This document shows positions 9,221-17,357 of a DNA stretch of 64,000 nucleotides, in pieces (position 1 is the first letter of the stretch; every line of letters starts with the position of its first letter). This DNA is from Bacteroidota bacterium (lineage in GTDB: Bacteria; Bacteroidota; Bacteroidia; Cytophagales; Cyclobacteriaceae). The DNA lies in contig JAFDYX010000002.1 of assembly GCA_018267215.1 (NCBI GenBank), positions 124,001 through 188,000 of the forward strand. Direction: 5' to 3'. Below the pieces are notes generated by a model. It was not told where the DNA came from. It was given only the letters and a program-made list of their open reading frames with translations, and did no database searches. Position numbers and translations under genes: made by a program.

Positions 9221-10375
9221 ATGAATTGGAAATTCTGGCAGAAGAAAAAAGAAGAAACTAAAAAACATAAATCGTTGCTTCGCGAGTGGTGGGATGCCAT
9301 CCTCTTTGCCGTGGTAGCTGCCACCCTCATCCGCTGGCTGATTATGGAGGCTTATACCATCCCCACACCTTCGATGGAAAACTCGTTGCTGGTGGGCGAC
9401 TTTCTATTTGTCAGCAAGTTTCATTACGGCACACGCACCCCGCGCACGCCACTTCAAATTCCTTTGACTCACCAAAAAATTTGGTTTACCAATATCCCAT
9501 CTTATGTAGATTGGATCCAACTTCCCTCCTTCCGCCTGCCGGGCTTCACCCATGTAAAGCGCGGAGATGTGGTAGTGTTCAACGTGCCCGACATCGGGCA
9601 GAATAATTTAGAAGAACCCGACCGCAGCAAATGGATAAACTACCCGGTAGATTTAAAAACCAACTACATCAAACGTTGTGTGGCCGTGGGCGGTGATGTG
9701 GTAGAAGTAAAAGAAGGCGATGTGTACATCAACGGAAGTTTGTTGGAGAAACCCCCCGGCATGAAAATGAGTTACCTTGTTACAGCCAAAGACCAGATCA
9801 ACCCGCGCAACCTGGAAAAATTAGAATTAGATGGTGACGACTACCATCTCTATGGCCTGCAAGAAAATAATGAAGTAGCTTACAGCATGTTCCTCACTCA
9901 GAAAAAGCTGGAAGAAATTAAAGCGTTGCCCTACATCACCTCTGTCACCCCACAGTTGGAAGCTAAAGAAATCGGGCGAGGCGATATTTTCCCACAGTCG
10001 AAATACATGAAATGGAATACCGATTTTTTTGGCCCGCTCACCGTACCTAAAGAGGGCTGGACAATTCCCATCAACGACTCTACCTTGTCAGTTTATGGCA
10101 CCACCATTCGCGACTACGACCACAACAGCAATGTAAAAATTGACAGCGGTAAGTTGGTGATTGATGGAAAAGAGCTGAAGGAATATACCTTCAAGCAAAA
10201 TTATTATTTCATGATGGGCGACAACCGCCACAACTCGCAAGACTCGCGCTACTGGGGCTTTGTGCCCGAAGACCACGTGGTAGGCAAAGGGTTCTTTATC
10301 TGGCTTTCACTCGATAAGTATGGCAACTTCCTGCATAAAATCAGGTGGAGTCGGTTCTTCAACTTAATCAGATAA
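9221..10375 (+). CDS. lepB: Signal peptidase I, long Bacteroidota form
   Basis: Inner-membrane serine protease that removes signal peptides. The N-terminal membrane segment is at about 25-42. The catalytic Ser51 is in TPSMENS, general base Lys151 in IKRCVAVGGD, and the C-terminal signature GDNRHNSQDSRYWG begins at residue 333. At 384 residues it is longer than the common 260-320: about 160 residues between the Lys motif and the C-terminal motif form an inserted domain common in this phylum. It ends the housekeeping run, 106 bases after dapB. Confidence 0.96.
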   Translation: MNWKFWQKKKEETKKHKSLLREWWDAILFAVVAATLIRWLIMEAYTIPTPSMENSLLVGDFLFVSKFHYGTRTPRTPLQIPLTHQKIWFTNIPSYVDWIQLPSFRLPGFTHVKRGDVVVFNVPDIGQNNLEEPDRSKWINYPVDLKTNYIKRCVAVGGDVVEVKEGDVYINGSLLEKPPGMKMSYLVTAKDQINPRNLEKLELDGDDYHLYGLQENNEVAYSMFLTQKKLEEIKALPYITSVTPQLEAKEIGRGDIFPQSKYMKWNTDFFGPLTVPKEGWTIPINDSTLSVYGTTIRDYDHNSNVKIDSGKLVIDGKELKEYTFKQNYYFMMGDNRHNSQDSRYWGFVPEDHVVGKGFFIWLSLDKYGNFLHKIRWSRFFNLIR

Positions 10376-10438
10376 ACGCCTTCGTTGTAGGCCATTTACT
10401 AGGACGTTGAGACTTGAAGCAAGTTGTTTTAAACAAGC

Positions 10439-11026
10439 ATGAAAGAACTAATTGACAAATTGGATGCTTTCTCAATCTTCTTAGGCGCTTTCGTCACGGG
10501 ATTTTTTGCTTGGTCTGTTCACCGATGGGACTTGAGGACAAAGAAGAAAGTGATGAATGAAGAAATGGCCGATAAAGTTGAGGTGATACTCCGGCTTGAA
10601 AAGGAAACTCAAGGATTGATCGACAAATTTGAGAAGAGGGATACTAAGGAATACAACGGAGACGCATTTGAAGATTTGTACTTAGACATCTACGAATCGA
10701 TGACGAAGGACGACTTGTATAAGATCTATAAAAAATCTCTGATTGATTTGGTTAAGGTTTACAAAAAAATTGAATTTCTAAACACAATGTCTCCTCATAA
10801 AATCTACTCAGACTATGTGGACAAATGGGAAATACATCGCATGACTTCAGAGCATAAAGAGCATTGGACTGGTGATGGTATTTTTTGTGACTCTCACATT
10901 AGTTTTGCTGAGCGCGCAAAATTACAATTACTAAACAACATGGATGTGATTAACCTTTTAAAGCGAGATATAAATAAAGTCCTAACGAAGAAATTTTTCT
11001 GGTTGAATCCGTTTAACAACATTTGA
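10439..11026 (+). CDS. Unknown protein with N-terminal membrane anchor
   Basis: I do not recognise this 195-residue protein. It has one probable membrane segment (about residues 10-28, FSIFLGAFVTGFFAWSV) and then a long, highly charged Lys/Glu/Asp-rich helical domain (RLEKETQGLIDKFEKR onward) predicted to be cytoplasmic. Codon use is visibly more AT-rich than in lepB just upstream, which hints at acquisition by transfer. It stands alone between lepB and a convergent AraC-type gene. No catalytic motif is seen. Confidence 0.6.
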   Translation: MKELIDKLDAFSIFLGAFVTGFFAWSVHRWDLRTKKKVMNEEMADKVEVILRLEKETQGLIDKFEKRDTKEYNGDAFEDLYLDIYESMTKDDLYKIYKKSLIDLVKVYKKIEFLNTMSPHKIYSDYVDKWEIHRMTSEHKEHWTGDGIFCDSHISFAERAKLQLLNNMDVINLLKRDINKVLTKKFFWLNPFNNI

Positions 11027-11083
11027 TCCGAAAACGAAAATTGTCAGGATTTACCATTTCATCAGTTTGCATTGCCAATGTCG

Positions 11084-12223
11084 TCATAAATACAGAACGT
11101 TACGGGCTGCCCTCCACTCACCGGGTGTGTGGCCGGTCAGCTTTTTAAAGGCCGTGTTAAAACTCGATTTAGAATTATAGCCTACCTCTTCGGCAATTTC
11201 TTCTATTTTGATATTCGGCTTTTCGCGCAGCAGCCGTTTGGCCTCGTCAATGCGGTATTCGGCTGTCAGTTCAAAAAAAGATTTTCCCACTCCATCGTTG
11301 ATTACCTGCGAGAGCTGATGCACCGTCAGGTTCATCTGGCCGGCCAGTTCGGGCAACGAAAAATCAGGTCGAAGAAACGGCTTTCTCTCGCCCATCAGGT
11401 TGTTTAGTTTTTTCACCAATTGCTGTTGCAGATCGGGTGTGAGCGAAGAGGTCTTATATTTTTCAGGTTCGATGAGTGATGCCTTCCGGAAGAAGCCCGA
11501 CTCGCGTATCACCTGAAAAGAGATCAGATAAATGGGCACCGTCATGTAGGCGGCAAATAAATGGTCGCCCATGTCATCGCGATTGAGGAGCTTCACTATA
11601 AAAATCAAAACGATGACGATGATAGCCTGTACTACTGTGGCTCTGAGCCTGACCAAAGCAGGTAGTTTAGTAAGCCAAAACGACTGCTGCCTGCGGTGAA
11701 ATATTTTGATGATCAACAGCAGGCCGAGCACCGCATAGATGGCAAGGTGTATCAATACAAAATCGCTGTGATGAGAAGGCTTGAAAAAATGTTCATGTGT
11801 TTCCCTGAAGACCAAACCGGGCGTGTGGTACGCACCAATCCACGCGTTGAACTTTACATCTGCGGGCTGAAGAAAAAACGGAATCTGCATCAGCAGCCAG
11901 ATTGCTGCAACCGCAAAATGCCAGTAAGATTTTGACGATGGCCGCCCCCGCACAAAACTCACCAGCATCAAGTAAAAAGACGGAGCAATTAAGAAAGCAA
12001 TCCACTCCGAGAAGTCAACCAGCCAAAGGCAATTAATGATGTATCCGGTATAACACAAAAGGATTTCAAAAGTGCAGGCGGCCATGGCAAGCACAACCAT
12101 TCCTTGATAGATATTGGCAGGAATTTTTCGGTTCGCACCTGAAAAGAAGAAAAATGACAGAAACAAGGCCTGCACTATTCCTAAAAAAATAAAAATTGCA
12201 AAGAGATCAATTTTGTATGCCAT
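11084..12223 (-). CDS. Membrane-bound AraC-family transcriptional regulator
   Basis: 379 residues: an N-terminal half of six or seven hydrophobic segments (about 5-235) and a C-terminal AraC/XylS DNA-binding domain (about 275-375) with the second-HTH phrase EEIAEEVGYNSKSSFNTAFKKLTGHTPGEWR. This design, a membrane sensor fused to an AraC output, is common in Bacteroidota. The inducer is unknown. It is divergent from the DinB-like gene across a 159-base gap with several TGAAA-type half-sites that may be its operator. Confidence 0.88.
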   Translation of the reverse strand: MAYKIDLFAIFIFLGIVQALFLSFFFFSGANRKIPANIYQGMVVLAMAACTFEILLCYTGYIINCLWLVDFSEWIAFLIAPSFYLMLVSFVRGRPSSKSYWHFAVAAIWLLMQIPFFLQPADVKFNAWIGAYHTPGLVFRETHEHFFKPSHHSDFVLIHLAIYAVLGLLLIIKIFHRRQQSFWLTKLPALVRLRATVVQAIIVIVLIFIVKLLNRDDMGDHLFAAYMTVPIYLISFQVIRESGFFRKASLIEPEKYKTSSLTPDLQQQLVKKLNNLMGERKPFLRPDFSLPELAGQMNLTVHQLSQVINDGVGKSFFELTAEYRIDEAKRLLREKPNIKIEEIAEEVGYNSKSSFNTAFKKLTGHTPGEWRAARNVLYL

Positions 12224-12244
12224 TTAGTGCCCAAGTTAACGAAA

Positions 12245-12341
12245 GTGAAAGAAGTAACATTTCACAGGTTGAAACGAAGATCAGTGGCAGCAGTTTCAAA
12301 AAATCATCTGACCGCCTTCAGCTAAGACCGAACTGAAACTG
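12245..12341. promoter_or_regulatory. Cluster of TGAAA/TTTCA half-sites between divergent genes
   Basis: The gap between the AraC regulator and the DinB-like gene contains GTGAAA (12245-12250), TTTCA-N5-TGAAA (12260-12274), and CAGTTTCA (12291-12298) paired with TGAAACTG (12334-12341), an 8-bp perfect inverted repeat. The density suggests regulator binding, most simply by the adjacent AraC protein. Binding is inference. Confidence 0.35.
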
Positions 12342-12382
12342 CCGTCAATCTGTTTAAGACATTAAACTATACCCAAAAAAAT

Positions 12383-12835
12383 ATGATCACCAACGAATTA
12401 AAGAAAGCCTTCATCAAAGATTTAACTAAGTTGAAAGAGGAAATTTCTCTGTACACAGACGAAGCCCTCTTGTGGAAAATTGAAAAGGGCATTGCCAACC
12501 CGGCCGGTAATTTATGCCTGCATCTGGTAGGCAACCTCAATCATTTCATTGGCGCTACCATGGGTCACACGGGTTTTGTGCGTCAGCGCGATGCAGAGTT
12601 TTCGCTAAAAAATGTTCCGCAAAGTCAGTTGCTCGACATGATCGAACAAACTATTTCAGTCATTGAGCAGGTATTGTCGAAAACTACCGATGCACAATTG
12701 CTGGAAGATTATCCGTTAGTGGTGTTCAAAGAAAAAATGACAACCGGTTATTTTCTGATTCATTTGGCTTCGCACTTGGGCTATCACCTTGGGCAGATCA
12801 ACTATCATCGGAGGCTGGTGGCCTTTCAATCGTAA
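12383..12835 (+). CDS. DinB-like four-helix-bundle protein (DUF1572 type)
   Basis: 150 residues with the DinB/DUF1572 pattern: His47 in LCLHLVGNLNHFIG and a C-terminal HLASHLGYHLGQI with His127, His131 and His135, which form the metal-binding set of this superfamily. Known relatives include putative metal-dependent thiol transferases; the substrate here is unknown. It starts at an ATG at 12383, is divergent from the AraC regulator, and is 49 bases upstream of the PaiB-like gene, so the two may be cotranscribed. Confidence 0.8.
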   Translation: MITNELKKAFIKDLTKLKEEISLYTDEALLWKIEKGIANPAGNLCLHLVGNLNHFIGATMGHTGFVRQRDAEFSLKNVPQSQLLDMIEQTISVIEQVLSKTTDAQLLEDYPLVVFKEKMTTGYFLIHLASHLGYHLGQINYHRRLVAFQS

Positions 12836-12884
12836 TCGGATTACTCTAATTTGCCTAACACTTGCCATTCCAAACACAAAAAAG

Positions 12885-13505
12885 ATGTACACGCCCCGGT
12901 ATTACAAAAATGAAAATGAAGCAGCACTTCATGAATTTATCCGCAACAACGGCTTTGGCATTTTAGTGAGCCAAGCCGGCAGCAGGCCGTGGGCCACGCA
13001 CATCCCCATGGTTTTGCGGGCAGATGGAAAAACATTGACAGGCCACATAGCCCGGGGCAATGCGCAGTGGAAAAGCTGGAACGACAGCGAAGTGCTGGCT
13101 ATTTTTCAAGGGCCGCACACTTATGTTTCGTCTTCGTGGTACGACCACGAAAACGCACCCACCTGGAATTACCTTGCCGTGCACGTATATGGCACCATTG
13201 CCATCACGCAGGGAGACGAGCTGCTCAGCGACTTAAAACAATTACTGGATTACTACGAGAAAAATTCTGAGCACCCCGTTACGATCGAAGGGATGTCAGA
13301 GAAATTTCTCCGGCAAGAAATTCAGGGAATCGTAGGATTTAAAATTGCCATCACGAAAATAGAATCGGCCTTTAAGCTGTCGCAAAACCGGGATGATAAA
13401 AATTTTAATGAAGTCATCCACCGGCTGGAGCAGAGAGCAGACAACAACTCGCACGAGGTAGCCCGCGAAATGCGCAAGTTGCGCCCCGGCCTACCACCGA
13501 AATAA
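12885..13505 (+). CDS. PaiB-family FMN-binding protein
   Basis: 206 residues starting MYTPRYYKNENEA at the ATG at 12885; an upstream in-frame start at 12789 would overlap the DinB-like gene and add residues foreign to the family. The sequence follows PaiB: LVSQAGSRPWATHIPMVL near the N-terminus, GHIARGNAQWKSW, GPHTYVSSSWYD and EGMSEKFLRQEIQGIVGFKI. PaiB of Bacillus is an FMN-binding split-barrel protein annotated as a negative transcriptional regulator; actual DNA binding is uncertain. Confidence 0.88.
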   Translation: MYTPRYYKNENEAALHEFIRNNGFGILVSQAGSRPWATHIPMVLRADGKTLTGHIARGNAQWKSWNDSEVLAIFQGPHTYVSSSWYDHENAPTWNYLAVHVYGTIAITQGDELLSDLKQLLDYYEKNSEHPVTIEGMSEKFLRQEIQGIVGFKIAITKIESAFKLSQNRDDKNFNEVIHRLEQRADNNSHEVAREMRKLRPGLPPK

Positions 13506-13649
13506 ACAAGAAGTTTTTTATGCTAAACCAAATAATCAAACAGTCGCAACCCCGATAGCACAACAAAATTTTGAGAAATAATTGACCCTAAAGTATAGCT
13601 ATCTCTCACTTTAATTTCAGTTATCTTTACTCACAAAAAAATAATTCCC

Positions 13650-14717
13650 ATGATGCTCACAGAATCCATTTCGATTGAACGCGTAAAAAAATCGCGCTTG
13701 TCAACTATTGATTTTTCAAACCTGGGTTTTGGCAACCACATCAGCGATCACATGCTGGTAGCCGATTACAAAAACAAAAGCTGGCAAGAACCTAAAATTG
13801 TTCCATTCGGAGATATGCCCATGTCGCCCGCCATGCTGTCGCTGCACTACGGGCAAACAATTTTTGAAGGAATGAAAGCCTTTAAAAACACGAAGGGTGA
13901 GATCATCATCTTCCGTCCGCAGCGCCATCACCAACGGATGAATAAATCGCTGGCGCGGATGTGTATGCCCGAACTGAGCGAAGAACTTTTTTTGCAAAGT
14001 TTAAGTGCTTTAACCGAAGTGGACAGCGACTGGATCCCTACCCAGGAAGGTTCGTCTCTTTATTTACGGCCTTTTGTGTTTGCCTACGAAGCCAAACTGG
14101 GAGTGAAGATTGCCGATGAATATAAATTTATCATCATCACCTCTCCGGTGGGGCCCTATTTTGCCAAGCCTGTAAAACTGAAAGTAGAAGAAGAATATGT
14201 GCGCGCAGCCGAAGGCGGAACGGGCTTTGCCAAGTGTGCCGGAAACTATGGTGGCGCCTTCTACCCTACTATGCTGGCGCAAAAGCAAGGGTTCGACCAA
14301 GTGCTGTGGACAGACGCCAAAGAACATAAATACATTGACGAATCCGGAGCGATGAACATCATGTTTGTATTGAACGGGAAACTGGTAACACCCCAACTGA
14401 CTACTTCGCTGCTTGATGGCGTAACGCGCGATTCCATCTTAACGCTGAGTTCTTCGCTGGGAATCGAAAAAGAAGAACGCAAGGTGAGCATAGCCGAAAT
14501 TGAAGAAGGATTTAAAAAAGGAACGCTGACCGAAGCCTTTGGTGTAGGCACGGCCGCTGTGGTCAGCACGGTGGCGTCTATCAGCATACACGGAAAAAAT
14601 TATGAGCTTCCGCCCGTTAATGAAAAGAGCTTTCAGTTGCGTGCCAAGAAAAAATTGCACGACATCCGCTTGGGCATAGAGCCCGATGTGCACGGATGGA
14701 ATTATATTGTAAAATAG
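13650..14717 (+). CDS. ilvE: Branched-chain amino acid aminotransferase
   Basis: PLP enzyme of fold type IV that interconverts Val, Leu and Ile with their keto acids using glutamate/2-oxoglutarate. The 355 residues fit the longer (eukaryote-like) BCAT type. The PLP lysine is Lys195 in FAKCAGNYGGAFYPT, followed by DESGAMNIMFV and GTAAVVS. Two adjacent ATGs (13650 and 13653) are both possible. TATCTTTA at 13622-13629 is one mismatch from the -7 consensus. The gene ends in TAG, whose G is the first base of the heptad repeat element at 14717. Confidence 0.96.
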   Translation: MMLTESISIERVKKSRLSTIDFSNLGFGNHISDHMLVADYKNKSWQEPKIVPFGDMPMSPAMLSLHYGQTIFEGMKAFKNTKGEIIIFRPQRHHQRMNKSLARMCMPELSEELFLQSLSALTEVDSDWIPTQEGSSLYLRPFVFAYEAKLGVKIADEYKFIIITSPVGPYFAKPVKLKVEEEYVRAAEGGTGFAKCAGNYGGAFYPTMLAQKQGFDQVLWTDAKEHKYIDESGAMNIMFVLNGKLVTPQLTTSLLDGVTRDSILTLSSSLGIEKEERKVSIAEIEEGFKKGTLTEAFGVGTAAVVSTVASISIHGKNYELPPVNEKSFQLRAKKKLHDIRLGIEPDVHGWNYIVK

Positions 14718-14791
14718 TTCAAGGTTCAAGGTTTAAGGTTCAGCGTTGTTCAATGATAGTACATTGAACGTTGAACCCCGAACTTTGAACT
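14717..14791. repeat. 7-bp-unit inverted repeat element, copy 1
   Basis: Left arm: GTTCAAG, GTTCAAG, GTTTAAG, GTTCAGC in phase from 14717. Right arm: TTGAACG, TTGAACC, CCGAACT, TTGAACT at 14764-14791. The arms pair imperfectly over about 28 bases. The element fills the gap between convergent genes ilvE and the secreted protein, so it may act as a two-way terminator. Related elements are at 54342 and 57265. Confidence 0.75.
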
Positions 14792-14795
14792 AACC

Positions 14796-15341
14796 TTACT
14801 TTACCTTGATTGACTTCATCACGGCATGAGCCGTAGCCTGCCAGTCTTCGCGCTGGTTTTTGGAACAATTAAAAGTAAACACCAGAGTGCGGTTTTTCTC
14901 TACAAGGTATTGCACATACGAATAACGATAGACGGCCATCCGCTCAGACTCTTTCAGTTTATTGCCGTTTACACGGGATTCAAATTCAAAAAAAATAAAT
15001 TTCTTTTTATTGATCGTGTGGATACCCGAATTGATCATATCCACGCGGTCGTACAGATTATAAATATTTGATTTAAAAAACTTGGCTGCCATCTCCAGGT
15101 TGCCATCGGGCCATTGAGTAGCCGAAATATTAGCTGTAAAGTCTATATCGCGGTCTCGATTGGTATAAGCGCCCAGCGGGGCACGCACCATGGTGGAACG
15201 CACCACAATGTCATCGTCTGTCATCTTCACAAACGAATCGGGCAAGGAAACCGTAATTTCATCGGTAATTTTCGTTTTCACTAATTTGGGCGGGGCGAAC
15301 GCACACAATACAACCACAAGCCCTGCAATTTTCTTCATCAT
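14796..15341 (-). CDS. Secreted protein of unknown function
   Basis: 181 residues with a signal peptide (about residues 1-18, MKKIAGLVVVLCAFA). The mature part opens with KITDEITVSLPDSFVKM and alternates beta-like segments and helices, ending in a segment around Trp (REDWQATAHAVMKSIKV). I cannot assign a family or reaction; the overall look is of a small periplasmic or lipid-exposed domain. It is convergent with ilvE (heptad repeat between) and divergent from aspS. Two adjacent ATGs make the exact start uncertain by one residue. Confidence 0.7.
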   Translation of the reverse strand: MMKKIAGLVVVLCAFAPPKLVKTKITDEITVSLPDSFVKMTDDDIVVRSTMVRAPLGAYTNRDRDIDFTANISATQWPDGNLEMAAKFFKSNIYNLYDRVDMINSGIHTINKKKFIFFEFESRVNGNKLKESERMAVYRYSYVQYLVEKNRTLVFTFNCSKNQREDWQATAHAVMKSIKVK

Positions 15342-15429
15342 TATTTGATCCGGATTTAACTTATAACGATCTGTTATCCACGATTGGTATTTAACTCTTA
15401 AATTCGCGGTTCAAAATTACGAAATACAA

Positions 15430-17181
15430 ATGTTACGGACACACACTTGCGGTGAATTGCGGATTACAGACATTAATAAACAGGTAACGCTGACAGGCTG
15501 GGTACAGCGCCTACGCGACAAAGGCGGTTTGCTGTGGATAGACCTGCGCGACCGCTACGGCATCACCCAGTTATTTTTGGAAGAAGGCAAGAGCGAAGCC
15601 GCTCTGTTAGCCGCTGCCCGCACACTGGGGCGCGAGTTTGTCATCAAAGTAGAAGGAACGGTGGCTGAACGCTTGTCTAAAAATGATAAAATACCAACCG
15701 GAGAAATTGAAATAAAATTATCTGCCCTTGCAATCCTCAATTCGTCTAAAACTCCGCCCTTCACGATTGAAGACAATACAGACGGAGGCGATGACCTGCG
15801 GATGAAATACCGCTATCTCGATTTAAGAAGAAACCCCGTACGCGAAAGTTTGCAGCTCCGCCATCAGGTAGCGCAACAAACCCGCGCCTATCTCGACAGC
15901 CTGCATTTCATTGAAGTGGAAACACCTGTGCTCATCAAAAGCACGCCCGAAGGGGCACGCGATTTTGTCGTTCCCTCTCGGATGAACCCCGGAGAATTTT
16001 ATGCGTTGCCCCAATCGCCCCAAACTTTTAAACAACTGCTGATGGTGAGCGGCTTCGATCGCTACTATCAAATTGTAAAATGCTTTCGCGATGAAGACCT
16101 GCGGGCCGACCGCCAGCCGGAGTTTACCCAAATAGACTGCGAGATGGCGTTCGTTACACAAGAAGATATCCTCTTTACATTTGAGGGGCTGATCCGTCAT
16201 CTTTTTAAAACGGTAAAAGGAATTGAACTGAACGAAGTGCCCCACCTAAGCTATGCCGATGCCATGAAATACTACGGCAGCGACAAGCCCGACACGCGCT
16301 TTGAGATGAAGTTTGAAGAAGTAAACGATGTGGCCAAAGGCAAAGGTTTTATGGTATTTGACGATGCCCAGTTAGTGGTGGGTATTTGCGCCAAAGGTTG
16401 TGCCGGCTATACCCGCAAGCAGATAGACGAACTGACGGAGTTTGTGAAGAAACCGCAGATCGGAGCGAAAGGGTTGGTGTACATCCGATGCGAAAATAAT
16501 GGCACCTACAAATCGTCTGCCGACAAATTTTTTGATGAGATTGAACTGGCGCGCATAGCACAAAAATTTAATGCCGAAGCAGGCGACCTCATCCTCTTGC
16601 TGGCCGGAGAAAAAGATAAAACACGCAAAGCCCTGGGCGAGTTGCGCCTGCACGTGGGCGGCCAACTTGGCCTGCGCGACAAAAATAAATTTGCAGCCCT
16701 GTGGGTACGCGACTTTCCGTTGCTGGAGTGGGACGAAGAAACCAAAAAATGGAATGCCATGCACCACCCGTTTACATCGCCCAAGACCGAAGACCTTCCG
16801 CTGCTTGCTACCAACCCGGGCGAAGTGCGCGCCAATGCTTACGACATGGTGCTGAACGGCACCGAAATTGGCGGTGGCTCCATCCGCATCCACGACCGGG
16901 CTACCCAGCAACTCATGTTTACCCAGTTAGGCTTCACCGAAGAAGAAGCCAAAAAACAATTTGGCTTTTTAATGGAAGCATTTGAATATGGGGCACCTCC
17001 GCACGGGGGCATTGCATTTGGTTTCGACAGGCTATGTTCGCTCTTTGGCGGAGCCGACTCCATCCGTGATTTCATTGCTTTCCCAAAAAACAATGCAGGC
17101 CGCGATGTGATGATTGACTCGCCCTCCACCATCTCCGAGGCACAGTTGAAAGAATTGGGGATTGAGGTGAAGAAGCCTTAA
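15430..17181 (+). CDS. aspS: Aspartyl-tRNA synthetase
   Basis: Class II synthetase charging tRNA-Asp. The 583 residues include the N-terminal OB-fold anticodon-binding domain (about 1-105), motif 2 [16 protein letters not shown], the bacterial GAD insertion domain in the middle (around 290-400), and motif 3 [10 protein letters not shown] near the C-terminus. This is the bacterial-type enzyme by its insertion domain. Discriminating or non-discriminating specificity cannot be told from this window. It is divergent from the secreted-protein gene and probably monocistronic. Confidence 0.98.
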   Translation: MLRTHTCGELRITDINKQVTLTGWVQRLRDKGGLLWIDLRDRYGITQLFLEEGKSEAALLAAARTLGREFVIKVEGTVAERLSKNDKIPTGEIEIKLSALAILNSSKTPPFTIEDNTDGGDDLRMKYRYLDLRRNPVRESLQLRHQVAQQTRAYLDSLHFIEVETPVLIKSTPEGARDFVVPSRMNPGEFYALPQSPQTFKQLLMVSGFDRYYQIVKCFRDEDLRADRQPEFTQIDCEMAFVTQEDILFTFEGLIRHLFKTVKGIELNEVPHLSYADAMKYYGSDKPDTRFEMKFEEVNDVAKGKGFMVFDDAQLVVGICAKGCAGYTRKQIDELTEFVKKPQIGAKGLVYIRCENNGTYKSSADKFFDEIELARIAQKFNAEAGDLILLLAGEKDKTRKALGELRLHVGGQLGLRDKNKFAALWVRDFPLLEWDEETKKWNAMHHPFTSPKTEDLPLLATNPGEVRANAYDMVLNGTEIGGGSIRIHDRATQQLMFTQLGFTEEEAKKQFGFLMEAFEYGAPPHGGIAFGFDRLCSLFGGADSIRDFIAFPKNNAGRDVMIDSPSTISEAQLKELGIEVKKP

Positions 17182-17357
17182 ATATTTTCCGGGAGAATTG
17201 ACTACGGTTTAGTCTCCATGATCAGTGTGTTTCTGTAATGTATCAAAATACCGAAAACGAATTGCGATAAAGTGTGCGTGCATCACTAAGCTCATGTGGT
17301 AGCTCCATCAAAAAAATTCAGACCTAGGGGTTTTAAAACAATTCGTATTTTAGCAAT

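Noticed and set aside
12789..12884. Longer start for the PaiB-like gene
   Set aside because: It overlaps the end of the DinB-like gene in another frame and the added residues are not of the family; the ATG at 12885 fits.
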